64,000 bases of DNA, from assembly GCA_021234155.1 (NCBI GenBank), contig JAJEKV010000063.1:962947-1026946 (forward strand). Direction: 5' to 3'. The stretch is from Isoetes taiwanensis (lineage: Eukaryota > Streptophyta > Lycopodiopsida > Isoetales > Isoetaceae). Positions 11,016-21,379 of the stretch are shown in pieces. The translations under genes and the position numbers were made by a program. The first letter of the stretch is position 1. Every line of letters starts with the position of its first letter. The notes below the pieces were generated by a model. The model saw nothing but the letters and a program-made list of their open reading frames with translations. It did no database searches and was not told where the DNA came from.

Positions 11016-12409
11016 ATGGAAGGTGCTAGCTCTGATATGCCATAAACTGAGGCGCTTGACAAGCGCCAGAATTTTGACGAGGTCATTACTAGCAGCACCA
11101 CAAATCTAGAGCCCATGACAGTTCTTCCCTTTACAACCCAACAGATGGACGTCGAAGACCTTATCCTTTCAGAAGGATTCTAGCAAAAGCTTGCAAATGT
11201 CGTCCAGGACATTAATAATAGCATGGACGAATTTTTTCAAAACCTGACAGTGTTTCCTACACGGGTCTCCTTGCTGAGCTCCGGTAAGATTGTTGGGGAA
11301 GGAATTTTCCGCGCGGCCTCTGTCTGCCACAATATTCCAGTTCCAGACGACCGTATTGTGGTAGCATTGGATGCAGCTCTGGATTCAACGACCAGTCTGC
11401 CCTTCCCCACCCCTGGCGCGGAGACAGTAGAGGAAGCCATGGGGTCATATGTCATGTGGCCGAGACTGATGACATCCATGTCCGGCGTGGAGAAAAGACC
11501 ATTCCAGTTCAATTGTATTGAGCTGGATTATATGCTGAGAGATCAGGGGGGACGTCTACTCACGGCCAGGTACTGTGGCAGGTTGACCAGGGCCATGGTG
11601 CCCAATGGCTGCTGAATCACGTATCCCCTTTTAAGAAATGGGCGCCACCACTGCTTTCTTCACAAATGGTTGTCCCTAATCAGCTGCAGATCGTTGAGAG
11701 GGAGAAAGAGCAGCACGATCTGAGGCTTAAGGGAGATCAGCAGGAGTTGCAAGTGTAGCAAGATCAATAGGATCGGGTGGAACAGCAGGACCAACATGAT
11801 CAGCAGGATCAAAATAATCGCGGGAAGCCTAGTTCCAGTGGAACAGCTACTGTGAAGCCCCCTTTCCGGCGTAAGCAGAAATCCACGCCCAAGAGATCCG
11901 GCCCAGCAAAGCCTCCTAGGCTTGTTCCTAGTTGGATCCGGAGACAAGCTAAGAGAGATGCAGCCAGAGAGACGGACAAGCATGGAAATAAGCGGAAGCC
12001 AAAGGAAGGGGTGCCCAATATTAGATATGGTGGCTCTGAGAAGGTAAAGGGTGCTCCTCCTAGCATCCAAGCTTTACGGGAGATTAGATAATGGCAGGCA
12101 CACACCCAGCCTCTGATTCCCAAGTTTGCCTTTGCTAGAATGGTGAGGTACGAGATGCCGGCCATCATTGAGAGGAGAAAGAAATCAAGGAAGAAGAGGA
12201 GGGAGAGAGCACCGGATTATGTTCCGATGGTGGAGGAGGAGGTGAACAGAATCCAAACAGAGGCTTTGGATATACTACAAGAGGAAGCAGAGGCTCATTT
12301 AGTTAGTCTCTTCGAGGACAATGTCCGTTGTTGTGTGCATAGAGGACTTGTTACTGTGCAGGACAGGGACTATGCCTTAGTTAGATACTTTCGTGGATGC
12401 CTCCCTTAG
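11016..12409 (+). pseudogene. Histone H3-fold fusion protein of element A (broken frame)
   Basis: The N-terminal part (11016-11615) contains VVALDAALDSTTSLPFPTPG and AMGSYVMWPR, loosely like the short WP-containing segment seen in plant CACTA/Ulp1-type TE proteins. After a one-base break in a G6 run (11546-11551) the frame continues through a Gln/Asp-rich linker and a basic tail into an H3 core. That core has ALREIR (alphaN), PLIPKFAFARMV (alpha1), an expanded basic loop 1 of about 25 extra residues, then EALDILQEEAEAHLVSLFED and a C..H motif (alpha2), and VTVQDRDYALVRYFRG (alpha3). In-frame stops are TAA 11043, TAG 11181, TAG 11756, TAG 11768 and TAA 12089, so the copy is probably dead. Neither a canonical H3 nor a normal CENH3 has this extension or loop. 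Assignment to the H3 family is firm; function is unknown. Confidence 0.75.
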
Positions 12410-12559
12410 GAGCCTTTTGTAACCCTACTTCGGATATTAATATATGGGTGTTTTAAATTATTGTCTCTCTTTATGCTTATATTTTAGTTCTTGTTTAAAT
12501 ATGTGTTGAGGCTTTGTATTCATTTGCTCTTCTATTTATTGAGATTGTGTATTTATTGA

Positions 12560-12815
12560 CTATTGTTGACCGTGGCCATGGTGCAAAAATGACTATTCCA
12601 CATTTTGTGGGACGGTCTGTTTTGCACCCTCGCCACGGTGCAAAATTAACAGTTCTTAACTTTCTAGAAGGGGCAATTTTGCACCTTGACTACGGTGCGA
12701 AAAAGTCTGTTCCACAAGCTGTGTGGGGTCCATTTTTGCACCGTGGATACGTTCAGTCATTTTACTCATACAATGTGCCGGGGTGCCTATTTCGCACCTT
12801 GGCAATTGCAACTTA
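12560..12815 (+). repeat. Palindrome array A, 3' block
   Basis: Five diverged copies spaced 45-65 bp: near 12567 (ACCGTGGCCATGGTGCAAAA), 12622 (TTGCACCCTCGCCACGGTG), 12678 (CACCTTGACTACGGTGCGAA), 12735 (TTTTGCACCGTGGATACG) and 12792 (TTTCGCACCTTGGCAATTG). They follow the H3-like gene, so all the large spacers of element A carry this motif. Confidence 0.8.
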
Positions 12816-13068
12816 TATGCAAAAGAGAATGTTTTTCTGAATTTAGAGTCGTGCGCCCAGGGTGGTGCGTCCGGGAACGCGAGATAGGAAGCCCCCGAGA
12901 TATGTATGGCAAGTGGCCAAGAGCTATGCAAATTGAAAATATGCGGTAGATAGATGGATCACATATATCACTTATGATTACATCCTTATAACAATTGGAT
13001 GTCTGAAATATACTAGTAACAGAATCTATAACTCGTATCAGAGGCATAGCATACATGAATGTAGTAGT

Positions 13069-13353
13069 TCATTGCCAGTCGGGCTCACCATGAGCAGGTG
13101 GTTGAGTGATGCTATTAAGCTCATAGGCGCCGCACTCTGGAACCCAAACAAAATGGATAACAACACGGTATAACCCGGAGGAAGATTCCTTGTGACCCAT
13201 AGCTATTCCATCCAGCCAGGGAGCAAGGGGGATACCCCTCTGCTTGCATCTAACAAGATCATTAAGTGTCATAGAGCAAGTAATGGAGTCTATATCTTCG
13301 GGACGAGGAGGCAAGGTAGACCCCTCGGAATGAGAAGATGAAGATTGAGACAT
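13069..13353 (-). CDS. Small unrecognised ORF downstream of element A
   Basis: A 94-residue minus-strand frame begins MSQSSSSHSEGSTLPPRPED and contains LNDLVRCKQRGIPLAPWLDG and LYRVVIHFVWVPECGAYELN. It has no match I can name. The ordered composition and a plausible start support it weakly. It faces the 3' palindrome block and may be the last gene of element A or unrelated sequence. Confidence 0.3.
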   Translation of the reverse strand: MSQSSSSHSEGSTLPPRPEDIDSITCSMTLNDLVRCKQRGIPLAPWLDGIAMGHKESSSGLYRVVIHFVWVPECGAYELNSITQPPAHGEPDWQ

Positions 13354-13499
13354 AGCAAATGGATGTCTTCTGCATTGAATGGAGTTGTACTTATATCGAA
13401 CAAAATTATTGATATGCACTGTAGTAGCATTATTGGTTATATATACGAGTATAATGTATAAAATACACATATAAATATAACGTACATGTATAGTATATA

Positions 13500-13975
13500 T
13501 ACATAGTTTCTCTTTAAATAGCCATCCATGCCTTCATTTTCTTTACCTCTTTCCCCCTCTTCCTCTTCTCGGACATGTTCCTTGTCTTCTCCATGTCTGC
13601 TCCTTGTTTGCATGCTCCTTGCCTGCTCCTTGTGTGCATGTTCCTTATCAAGTAGCTTTTTGCTCCTTGTCTGCTCATGGGCAGACAAGGACTAGTTTCT
13701 TGCAAATTCTAACTTTTCAAGAACATCCTCGTTGGGCTGATCCGAATCCCTGCAAGCATACGACAGAAGGAATACGTGCACTTTTGATGAAGTTGTTAGC
13801 TACCTTTGGGAGCATCGGTGGCGCCACGGTCCAACCACAAAGCTTGCAAGGCAGCTGATCAACTTCATTATCGACCGCTATACTTGTCGGCTCCCTCCAC
13901 TATAGGAGATCAGTCCGAGTAATGCAATGATGACTCTTACTGCTTTGGGACTTCTTGAACCCCCCTCAGATTTGG
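13500..13975. other. Imperfect short tandem repeat, otherwise empty
   Basis: Between about 13570 and 13690 variants of TGCTCCTTGTCTGC repeat several times, mixed with CATGTTCCTT. The rest shows no gene. Confidence 0.4.
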
Positions 13976-15100
13976 AAGATAAGATAAGATAAGATTTTTT
14001 TTATCGTCCAAGAGAACCCAATCGGGTTATGGGACCAGAACAAAGAAGGAGGGCATGAGCCCCCAACAAAACAAAAGGCCTAAACCCAAACAAAAGAGGG
14101 CGAGGAAGAAGCCCCGTGACAATATACCAAAGAAAGTAAAAAAGAAGCAATATCGGCGGAAAGAACTATGAATATCCTAGCCATGGGTTGTCAAGCCACT
14201 GGTCGCGATTGATAGCCATGCCTTTCCTGTATACTGCCCACTTTTTCTGCAGCCGAGCCTCTCAGACTTTACACAACTCCCCGCGTCGCCTAGTCAAATG
14301 TATTGGGGAGAGATCCTCTTGAACAGAGAAGCTAGTATTCTTCAAATGACTGTCGTGCTGGAGCACATATAGTCTGTCCTGAGAGGTGTTGAAACGTACA
14401 ACTATGTGACGAGGGCGATCTGGTCTCTGGGCTCCAACTCGCCGGGCTATGGCAATACTAGGCTGCTGAATGTGCATGATATCTGTGAAGAAGTTTACGA
14501 CTTGTGCAGTGTCTGAGCAAGAGTCTATTTCAGGTAGCCCCACTATGCGCAGCTTCAGGCTTCGATCTTGCTCGAGATCATCCATGGAAGATGGCTCCTG
14601 CCCCCCTGGCCTGTGAGAATCTGTGTCTGCTAAATCTGGAGGTATCTGGACATCAATCATAATGGTAAACTTGCATGGGGCTGGACCGGTCTGGACCATG
14701 GCATCTGCACTCACGTCTAGCTCTCTAGATGAGTCTGTAGACTGGCATCTGTGCATTGCGGCTTGTCCGAGTCTTGACCAGCCTGCATACTGGTATCTGT
14801 ACAATGTGGCCTGGGAGAGGGTGGCGGCTCTGTAGGGCAATTCGGCAGAGTCTTGGAAGAAAGCATAATCAATATTTGAAGGAATTGCTTACCTTCCATC
14901 ACGACGGTAGGGGCAAACATCGTCTGTTCCAAGGCAGGCGATAACGTATTATGTTCTGATGGGGAGAGCCGTGGACTCAATTGGTCTCTAATTTCGAAAA
15001 ACTGTTTTAGAAGATCCCCACTGGATGTGGTTGGATTTTTACCTCGAGCCCATCTGTTCATGGCGTGAAGCTTTGCAAGGGAGCCTGCCACTTGCTAATC
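13976..15100 (-). mobile_element. ORF1-only LINE (HAL1-like) with a stem-loop 3' end and (TCTTA)n tail
   Basis: Reading on the minus strand, an L1-type ORF1 is followed after about 170 nt by a 3' end containing GGTCCCATAACCCGATTGGG, then GGACGATAAAAAAAATC and a short TCTTA tail (GATAA repeats on plus, 13976-13995). No ORF2 (endonuclease/RT) lies between ORF1 and the tail. The element is therefore either an internally deleted L1 or an ORF1-only element like mammalian HAL1. The 5' limit is uncertain; it may extend to about 15240. The 3' stem-loop is shared with the SINE copies at 22836, 26389, 27212 and 27370. Confidence 0.65.
14166..15091 (-). pseudogene. L1-type ORF1 protein (RNA-binding), interrupted
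   Basis: The frame from MAGSLAKLHAMNRWARGK runs to about 14720, and a second overlapping frame carries the C-terminal half, so one frameshift is needed. The second half reads RSLKLRIVGLPEIDS, FFTDIMHI, IAIARRVGAQRPDRPRHIVV, RLYVLQHDSHLK and FSVQEDLSP. That is the order of L1 ORF1p: an RRM-like domain with the RVG..R.RPR.I motif, then the C-terminal domain. The frame passes an in-frame TGA after GELCKV and continues as EARLQKKWAVYRKGMA to a TAG at 14166, suggesting a CGA-to-TGA change. The protein would coat LINE RNA. Confidence 0.65.
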
Positions 15101-15499
15101 TGGGGGTGGTGGGTAAGCAGAAAAAAAACAAAAAGAGGAAGGAGAAAAATCTGATGCTAAGCAAGAAGGGATTGAAGACTTCGTTGCTGGTGCATGGCCT
15201 GTCACAGAAATCCCCTTTGCAAAATTGGATGGCCTGATGTTGGCCCCTGTACAATTGATCTGGGCGGGCCACAAAGTAACCTGTGCTGGGCAAAATCGTG
15301 TCGGGTTGCTTGGAAGCTATCGAATTTATGCTTGAGGCCGATCGTTTGCTCCGGAGCTTTTGCTGCTGCCCGACATGATGTGCCGCTTCTATGCTGGGGT
15401 TTTGGTTGGCGCTACCCTCTAAACAAAATCTTACATGAGCTACGAGCTACGGCAGGCCTAGGCGCCTAGGCGCTTAGGCGGCGGCGGCGGCCCTCTGAA

Positions 15500-16180
15500 A
15501 ATAAGGATGACAGAGGCTAGAACAGTTGAAGGACATGCTTTTCCATGGTTTCATAGCCTACTCTCTGGATCACTATGTACCTCTGGTCATTCCTACTTAT
15601 GAAAAGAATAGGATTTATATCTTCATTGAACTTTACAACTTCCAGTATATTCCAAATTCCCAGGCTTCCATATTTCCTGACAAACCACACGCCATGTGCA
15701 AACAGAATATGAACATAGTGTGTCAAATTGGCTTCACCCCATGCTGTCAGAAAAGACTTAGTGAAGTTTGTGACGGCCTCCTGGAATTTGGCAACATCAT
15801 TCTCCCGCACTACCTTTTTCTGCATTTCCTTCACCAGTATAGAGAAATCCTGCCATGCCTTGAGTTTCTTCAGGCATGATCTACGCGATCATTTCGATCA
15901 TCCTCAGTTGCCATAATATCCTTGTAAGCTTCCAACCAGATGAGTTCTCTTTCGCGAGAGGCAAAAACCTCTTAGCCTTTGGACCACCCATACTGGGTTT
16001 CAAGGGAACCTTGCCAAATACTTTTGGATCTTGAAGTATTTTGTAGTGCCCACAATGAAGTCCCACATTAGATAGCACCTTTTCAACCTCATGCATGGCG
16101 GCTTCCCTAGAGCTTTGGGGTGATTTATTCCAAGCAAACAGGATACTCATGTAAACCATCTTGTCTATGATTCTCAAAAA
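15500..16180 (-). pseudogene. Unrecognised TE-like ORF
   Basis: Two minus-strand frames join with one frameshift near 15880. The upstream part has KVPLKPSMGGPKAKRFLPLA and SGWKLTRILWQ. The downstream part has LKKLKAWQDFSILVKEMQKK, FTKSFLTAWGEANLTHYVHI and VRKYGSLGIW. The H..HILFAHG...RKYGSLGIW pattern resembles C-terminal parts of ORFs found in some eukaryotic DNA transposons, but I cannot name the family. The frame break and lack of neighbours of the same kind suggest a relic. Confidence 0.35.
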
Positions 16181-16199
16181 AACATGGAGGGTGCATATA

Positions 16200-17645
16200 T
16201 GTACGGAATTGGCAGAATTGGCCTCAAGGTAGCCTCCTTCTCTTCTCTATTTGGTGGCTCATCCTGGGCATAGTCTAATGTACCCTTGTCCAACCCAAGA
16301 ATGTCTGGCTAGTTCAACAACCATAGCCTGCAACAAGCGAAGAGCTATGCAAAAACAGAGGTACATACCATCATCTCAGAAGAGCGGACATCTCCCATAC
16401 AAAACCAGAACTCCTTAGACCCCCAAAAAATATATGTATGAAAGTTAGGCTATGGCAACGTCCTTCCTCTATACGGAATATTAAAGCTATTTTCTGCATG
16501 CAGGGAGCCGAGAGCTGCTTCACCAGATTTTCAAAGATCGCATTTTCTTGATAAGGTATAATTTGCTGGTTAATTTTGATTTTCTACAATGCATGTCACT
16601 TGCAGATGTGTTTCAGACATTTGGAAATGTCTGTATCAGAGGCATCTGTATGTGAAACTTTAGCTGGTATGTGCAACTTTACTTCCTAATCTGCTTAAGC
16701 TGGAGTTTAACATCTACTGAAATATTAGAATGTGTATAGGTTATGTGAAAAGTTCATAGGATAGCTTAATTACGAACCAGCTTTTTAACATGTAGAATGA
16801 TTATCTAATTCCATACTAGGTGCATATTTAGACAAAACCAGAGTAAAAATTAAGACATAATTTTTCTTGATGTATGACTCCACATTAATGTTACAACAGA
16901 TCTTGCCTTCTTGCTTGCCGCAGCAAGGTTCTGAGCAAGGTTGAGGTCCTGCACAAAGCTGAATGGAATGAAAGTTTGATATGTTTCCTTCATCTTTTCT
17001 TAATGAACTTAAGTCTTTGTCACATCATGTAGTCAAACTATTTTTGCAGATTGTGCCTAGATTGTAAAGATCGGGGACATGTTTTTGAAAGTTGTTGAAA
17101 GCTTTTCCTATACTAATGTTTTGGAACCTGCTTTAATTGATAACATTAACCTGTCTTTGCAGACTTTACTAGCTGCCTCCTTTCAATGTGCACAATGAGG
17201 CAGATCTGCACAATTAGAGGCCACTATTAAGGCATTGCTAATGCAAACAACAAAGATGCAAGAAGACAACAGGTGTTATTAAGGTCAAACTAACAAAGAT
17301 ATCCACCTATGTTAGCAAAGACTGGAGCTAAATCCATCCATCGTTCAGGAAAGGCAAACTATATGATTCTTGTCCAAAAGTCTTTTTGCAATAGTCTCTT
17401 GCCTGTAACACACTGCATGCACATTTGCCTTTTGACAGAAATTGTATAGCAATAATTGATATTTCTGTTGCAAAAGCCATACATCAAATACTATGAACCT
17501 ATTGAGAGCAAATGGTGCAGACAGATGTTTATGCCTCTGGACCAAATTATTTTTGAGGAAGTTTATTTTATGCCATTAGTGCCAGGTTGAAAGTTTAGAG
17601 TTAATGTTTAAAGGACCATTGGTTTAAAATTAACATTAATGTAAA
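16200..17645. other. No gene seen
   Basis: AT-rich intergenic sequence. Nothing was recognised on either strand. Confidence 0.5.
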
Positions 17646-17649
17646 AGGG

Positions 17650-18124
17650 CTGATAACGGGTTGCGGCCTTTCAGCGGGAAATATCCCAGATCTGTTAGGA
17701 GCTTCCGAATCCAATCAGGAAAGGGCCGATCCGGCATGAAAAAGGCAGAGCTATTGATATCTCTGGCCGAATCTTAGTATCTTAGGATCTTTTGCCTTTA
17801 GATAGATATTTTCGGATCATTAAAGGGATATTTAAAAATAGGTAGATCCAGCCTATATAAGCAACCGATTCCTTTGATATTGGAGCAGAAATCCGGTAGC
17901 AAGTTTGAGTGAATTCTCTGCCTTGCCAAGGCCTTCCTTGCTTGAGTTCGTCCTTTGAAATTCTTTAAGATTGTAATTCCGATTGCAGTGTCAATAGCAG
18001 GATAACGATTTCCTGTAACAAAGCCTGAACCCGGTTGGGTGGATTAATCCTTCTAAAGATTGAAGAGAAGTTTTTCTTTTGATTTTAGTTGTTGAATTTC
18101 TTTAAGATTACTTCGTTGTATCAT
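17650..18124 (+). mobile_element. Candidate LTR (solo or truncated)
   Basis: The segment starts TGATAACGGGTTGCGG and ends TTCGTTGTATCA, has a promoter-like CTATATAAGCAACC at about 17853 and a U5-like tail. These are LTR hallmarks. A degenerate TTATCAGA a few bases downstream could be the remnant of a tRNA-Met primer site. No second copy is present in the window, so the call rests on form only. It may be the 5' LTR of the gypsy element downstream or an older solo LTR. Confidence 0.3.
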
Positions 18125-18129
18125 TTATC

Positions 18130-19380
18130 AGAAATAATTTGTAGATAAATGGCCAATTTACCTGAAATGCAATGTAAGAATCTAGCATTCTGCCCAAGCA
18201 TTCGTGGCCAACTATATATGATCATTGCGTTGTATTTCTTGTTTGATAGAGTCATCCTAGCAGGAACAAAAAATGGTGGCCTCAAAGGCCTCAAAAAGCA
18301 TCCATGGTTATGCTTACATACAGCAAAAAAGAGCTTAACTCTTCATCGTTTACTGCAAACAAAAGCAGTCAAAGTGAAGAACAAATATGCAACGTATATG
18401 TCATGCATATAATATGATCAACCCCTTTTGTTTGCATCCACTGCAATAATGGCTCTGCCAGAAGAAGCATTTGAAGCAGAGGCTCTACTTGTGACAAACC
18501 TTTCTTATCATTCTCTTCACCTGACTCCAAAAGCATTGCCGGATTGTGTTTGTAGATTAAGAACCCTTTTGCCCTGATGTCATGCTCAGCCGAGAAGCAT
18601 TGAAAAAAGGAAAGACAAACTCTTAAAACCAAACGAATCTAGCAAAATCTTGAAGATGCGAAGAAATAGAAGTTGAGTTGTCGTGATGCGATGCTTAGCT
18701 AAAAACCATTGCTCGTAGCTTTCATACAGCCGGTTAGCCGGTTCGAACAGCAGCCCCCAGCAACAGGGGTAACCGCCAATTTACTGCCAGTAGCAAGTTT
18801 GTAGCAGTTTTCTGCATATTCTAAGGATATACTGGCATATATCATGAATATGCCTAAAACCCACACAAACAAGGGATTTCCCCCCTAGGGGCAACCCAAA
18901 AACAAAATACCTTTTGGATTAAGATACGAAACAGTTTTTGGAGAAGAGAAAAGCGGCATTTTTTTAAACAGAAGGGACGAATTTGAGAATCGGTTTTTTC
19001 CTCCGAAGCTTTTGGTCGGAACGAAGCATCTTTTAGCGACACCATCTCTGCTCGTGCCGTACTGTATGAAGGCAAGGCCTTTACATGTGTTCCATGTTAT
19101 CATCTTCTTGTTATCTTCATGCTATGAAATTAATGAAAATTTGTTGCTTGTCTTGTGAAACAAATTGTGATTCTTGCTTAGAATGATTTGTCTTGCTCTA
19201 TCTCTAAATTCATTCTATATTTGCAAAATAGGCAATGGAGCAATTTCCTTCCATGAATATTAACACCGCAAGCATGGGAGAACCCACAGACTAGATAAAT
19301 GCATCCTGAGTATGTCATTAATCTCGCGTTTAATGCAAATTCCGGGTTGATTAAGTGTTTCATGCTGGTAGATTGTTGCA
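18130..19380. other. No gene seen
   Basis: No supported gene. It could be the leader of a retroelement if the LTR at 17650 is real. Confidence 0.4.
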
Positions 19381-19640
19381 TGTGTGTATTATGTGCTAGA
19401 GGGGTGACAGACCTCTAATATAGATCTTGGTCAACCAAGATCATTGCTCTGATACCATTGTGATGCTCCCCACAAAGTATACGACACCCTGCCATATATC
19501 TCACGGGAAATCCCCCATCCAGCAAATCGATTGCACGGGCCCTCTGTCTGTCCCATTCGCGGGATGGCCAGGGCATGGGAAGGAGACATGAAGGTATCTT
19601 GTGCGCTCGTCTCCTATGGGCTCCTATAACAGCGGAAGCA
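19381..19640 (-). mobile_element. LTR end plus primer binding site of a second retroelement, minus strand
   Basis: GCTCTGATACCA at 19448-19459 is the reverse complement of TGGTATCAGAGC, a perfect match to the plant initiator-tRNA-Met primer site. One base outward the sequence starts TGTGATGCTCCCC, the complement of an LTR 3' end (...CATCACA). The element therefore points left, with its LTR at 19461 onward cut off by the plus-strand gypsy sequence near 19600-19640. No coding part of it is recognisable. Confidence 0.5.
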
Positions 19641-20203
19641 TAAATACAACGTCAGCACTCGCAATACAATTAACACAATACAATCGGTCACCTCGAAGGG
19701 TAGTGCCATCCATCCAACAAATGATGGAACAAGATATGAGAAAATTGTCTCTGGGTGAAAGAAAAAGAACTGTAATTTGGTGTACCAGATGCTCTAAACC
19801 TGGACACCATGCCAACGAACGCCGATCTAATCTTGAGAAAAAGTATTGCCTCTGCGAAAGAGATAACCACAATACTAAGGATTGTTATTTTAACAAAAAG
19901 AAAGAAAAAGAGATTGCTTAAACTTTTGTTATGATTCCAAAAACTAAGGATCATAGGAATACAAAGGTGATTGAGTGTTGGAATTGCGGGGGTAAGGGAC
20001 ATTACTCTCATGAATGTAGAAAACCAAAGAAAGAGAAATCTACAAAGTCTAAGGAGAAAGTAGATGTTAAAGCAAAGGAAGCAAGAATGATTAGCCTTGA
20101 GTATGTAGTTGATGTGACAGCTATAACCCATACTAAGGCTAAAAAAGAAGCCATTGAAATTTCAGATTTTTCGAAAGGAAGTTACAAGGCAAAAACAAAA
20201 TAA
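19601..20203 (+). pseudogene. Gypsy gag C-terminus with three zinc knuckles
   Basis: Two frames separated by one TAA. Knuckles read CTRCSKPGHHANE (last Cys replaced by Arg), CLCERDNHNTKDC and CWNCGGKGHYSHEC. The last is a perfect CCHC box. Lys-rich linkers surround them. This is the nucleocapsid part that packages element RNA; the matrix/capsid part upstream is missing. Confidence 0.8.
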
Positions 20204-20449
20204 ATATCCCGATATTGAGCAAGAGAAAGAAGTATTTGATCTTGTATAGATAATTTACAGCATGAAAATGATAAAAACTAGGAACAGAGTAAGCCTATGG
20301 TTGAGCACAATGTTGACGAGTTAACAGTCTTGAAAGGTCAAGTACAAGATCTGCTTATCCCAACATCACTTAAGGTGGTTTCTAAATTTTTACCAGGTTT
20401 TAAAGAATTTGCAGTGGTAGATAATGATCACAGTGATGCAATCTAAACT

Positions 20450-20884
20450 TTGAGTCAGGTGGTGCAAAACACTTTAATTTTAGTACCTCTCAAACTCTTA
20501 GGAATATATGTGCCTGAACTGGACATACCTATTGAGTTATATCAAACCTGTGATATAATTGCAACCTATAAATATGAGCCGATGGATAAGAACAATCCAA
20601 TGGTAAAAACAAAAATAAATGGTCTCATAATACCCAATGTACCCATTGATGGTGGGGCTGGAGTGAATATCATGACTAACACATTGAGGAAAAGAGTTAG
20701 ATTTAAAGATTTACAAAAGGCTCCCTTTGACCTGAAGATGGCGGACCAACGAAAAGTGCAACCCCTTGGGATATCGAAATCTGTGGTGTTTATGATTGGG
20801 GATTTAGAGTTCTGCCAGAATTTTGTAGTCCTAGACACCCAAGTTAATGTGATGGATTATCAGCTTCTATTGGGTGGACCATGA
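20450..20884 (+). pseudogene. Gypsy retropepsin-like protease domain
   Basis: It contains VPIDGGAGVNIMT, the active-site Asp segment (usually D-S/T-G-A; here D-G-G-A), then PLGISKSVVFMIGDLEF and a YQLLLGGP end typical of gypsy proteases (normally LLGRPW). The changed residue after Asp and the altered tail suggest an inactive copy. The linker to the reverse transcriptase (20999-21480) is broken by several stops. Confidence 0.8.
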
Positions 20885-21379
20885 AAAGACAATCTAGAGA
20901 TTTACATGATTGGTGCAATGATACATTAACCTTGGCCAAGAATGGAAAGCTGACTAAAATCAATCTACCCATGGGCATTACCACCAGTATTAAGGATAAT
21001 GGAGTACTGTCTGATAGTGATGATGAAGAGTGTCTATGAAGATTTTGAAGGGGAAGAAAACTTTCATAATGTAAACATTTATTCTGAGTATGAACTTGAA
21101 AAGGAAACATGTTCAAGTCTCATGGTAGAAGCTGTCCAAGAATATCCAGAGCATTTCACTCAATTGACTGAGGAAAAAGCAAAACTATCATCTAAACTAG
21201 CACATGGTTTAGAGAAAGGAAACTTAGACCTTATCTTAAAGCACATGAACTCCAAGAAATAAATCTTGGTACTACTGAGAATAGGAAAATAATAAAAATA
21301 GGGGTTCACTTACCACCAGGAATATTACAAGAAGCCACTTTATTGCTGGAATATTATAGAGATATTTTTGCATGAAACT

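Larger units (their letters stand above)
8330..13353 (+). mobile_element. Element A: repeat-rich element with ORF-P and a histone H3-like gene
   Basis: The 5' limit is set by an inverted partial copy (A') at 38800-40372: similarity begins at about 8330 (CATGCCACCAAAAATAATA). In order the element has an array of eight palindromes, ORF-P, four palindromes, an H3-fold gene, five palindromes and a small minus-strand ORF. No LTR, terminal inverted repeat or polymerase gene was found, so the class is unresolved. Element C shares ORF-P and an H3-like gene and is a gag-bearing retrotransposon, so A is probably a related retroelement or its non-autonomous derivative. The 3' limit is uncertain. Confidence 0.55.

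Noticed and set aside
8330-13353. Endogenous giant-virus fragment (some large DNA viruses encode histones)
   Set aside because: No other viral hallmark gene is present, and the related element C has a retrotransposon gag, CCHC knuckle and tRNA primer site.
18700-18900. Sequence with GGTTCGAACAG resembling a tRNA T-loop or pol III B box
   Set aside because: No matching acceptor, D and anticodon arms could be folded around it.
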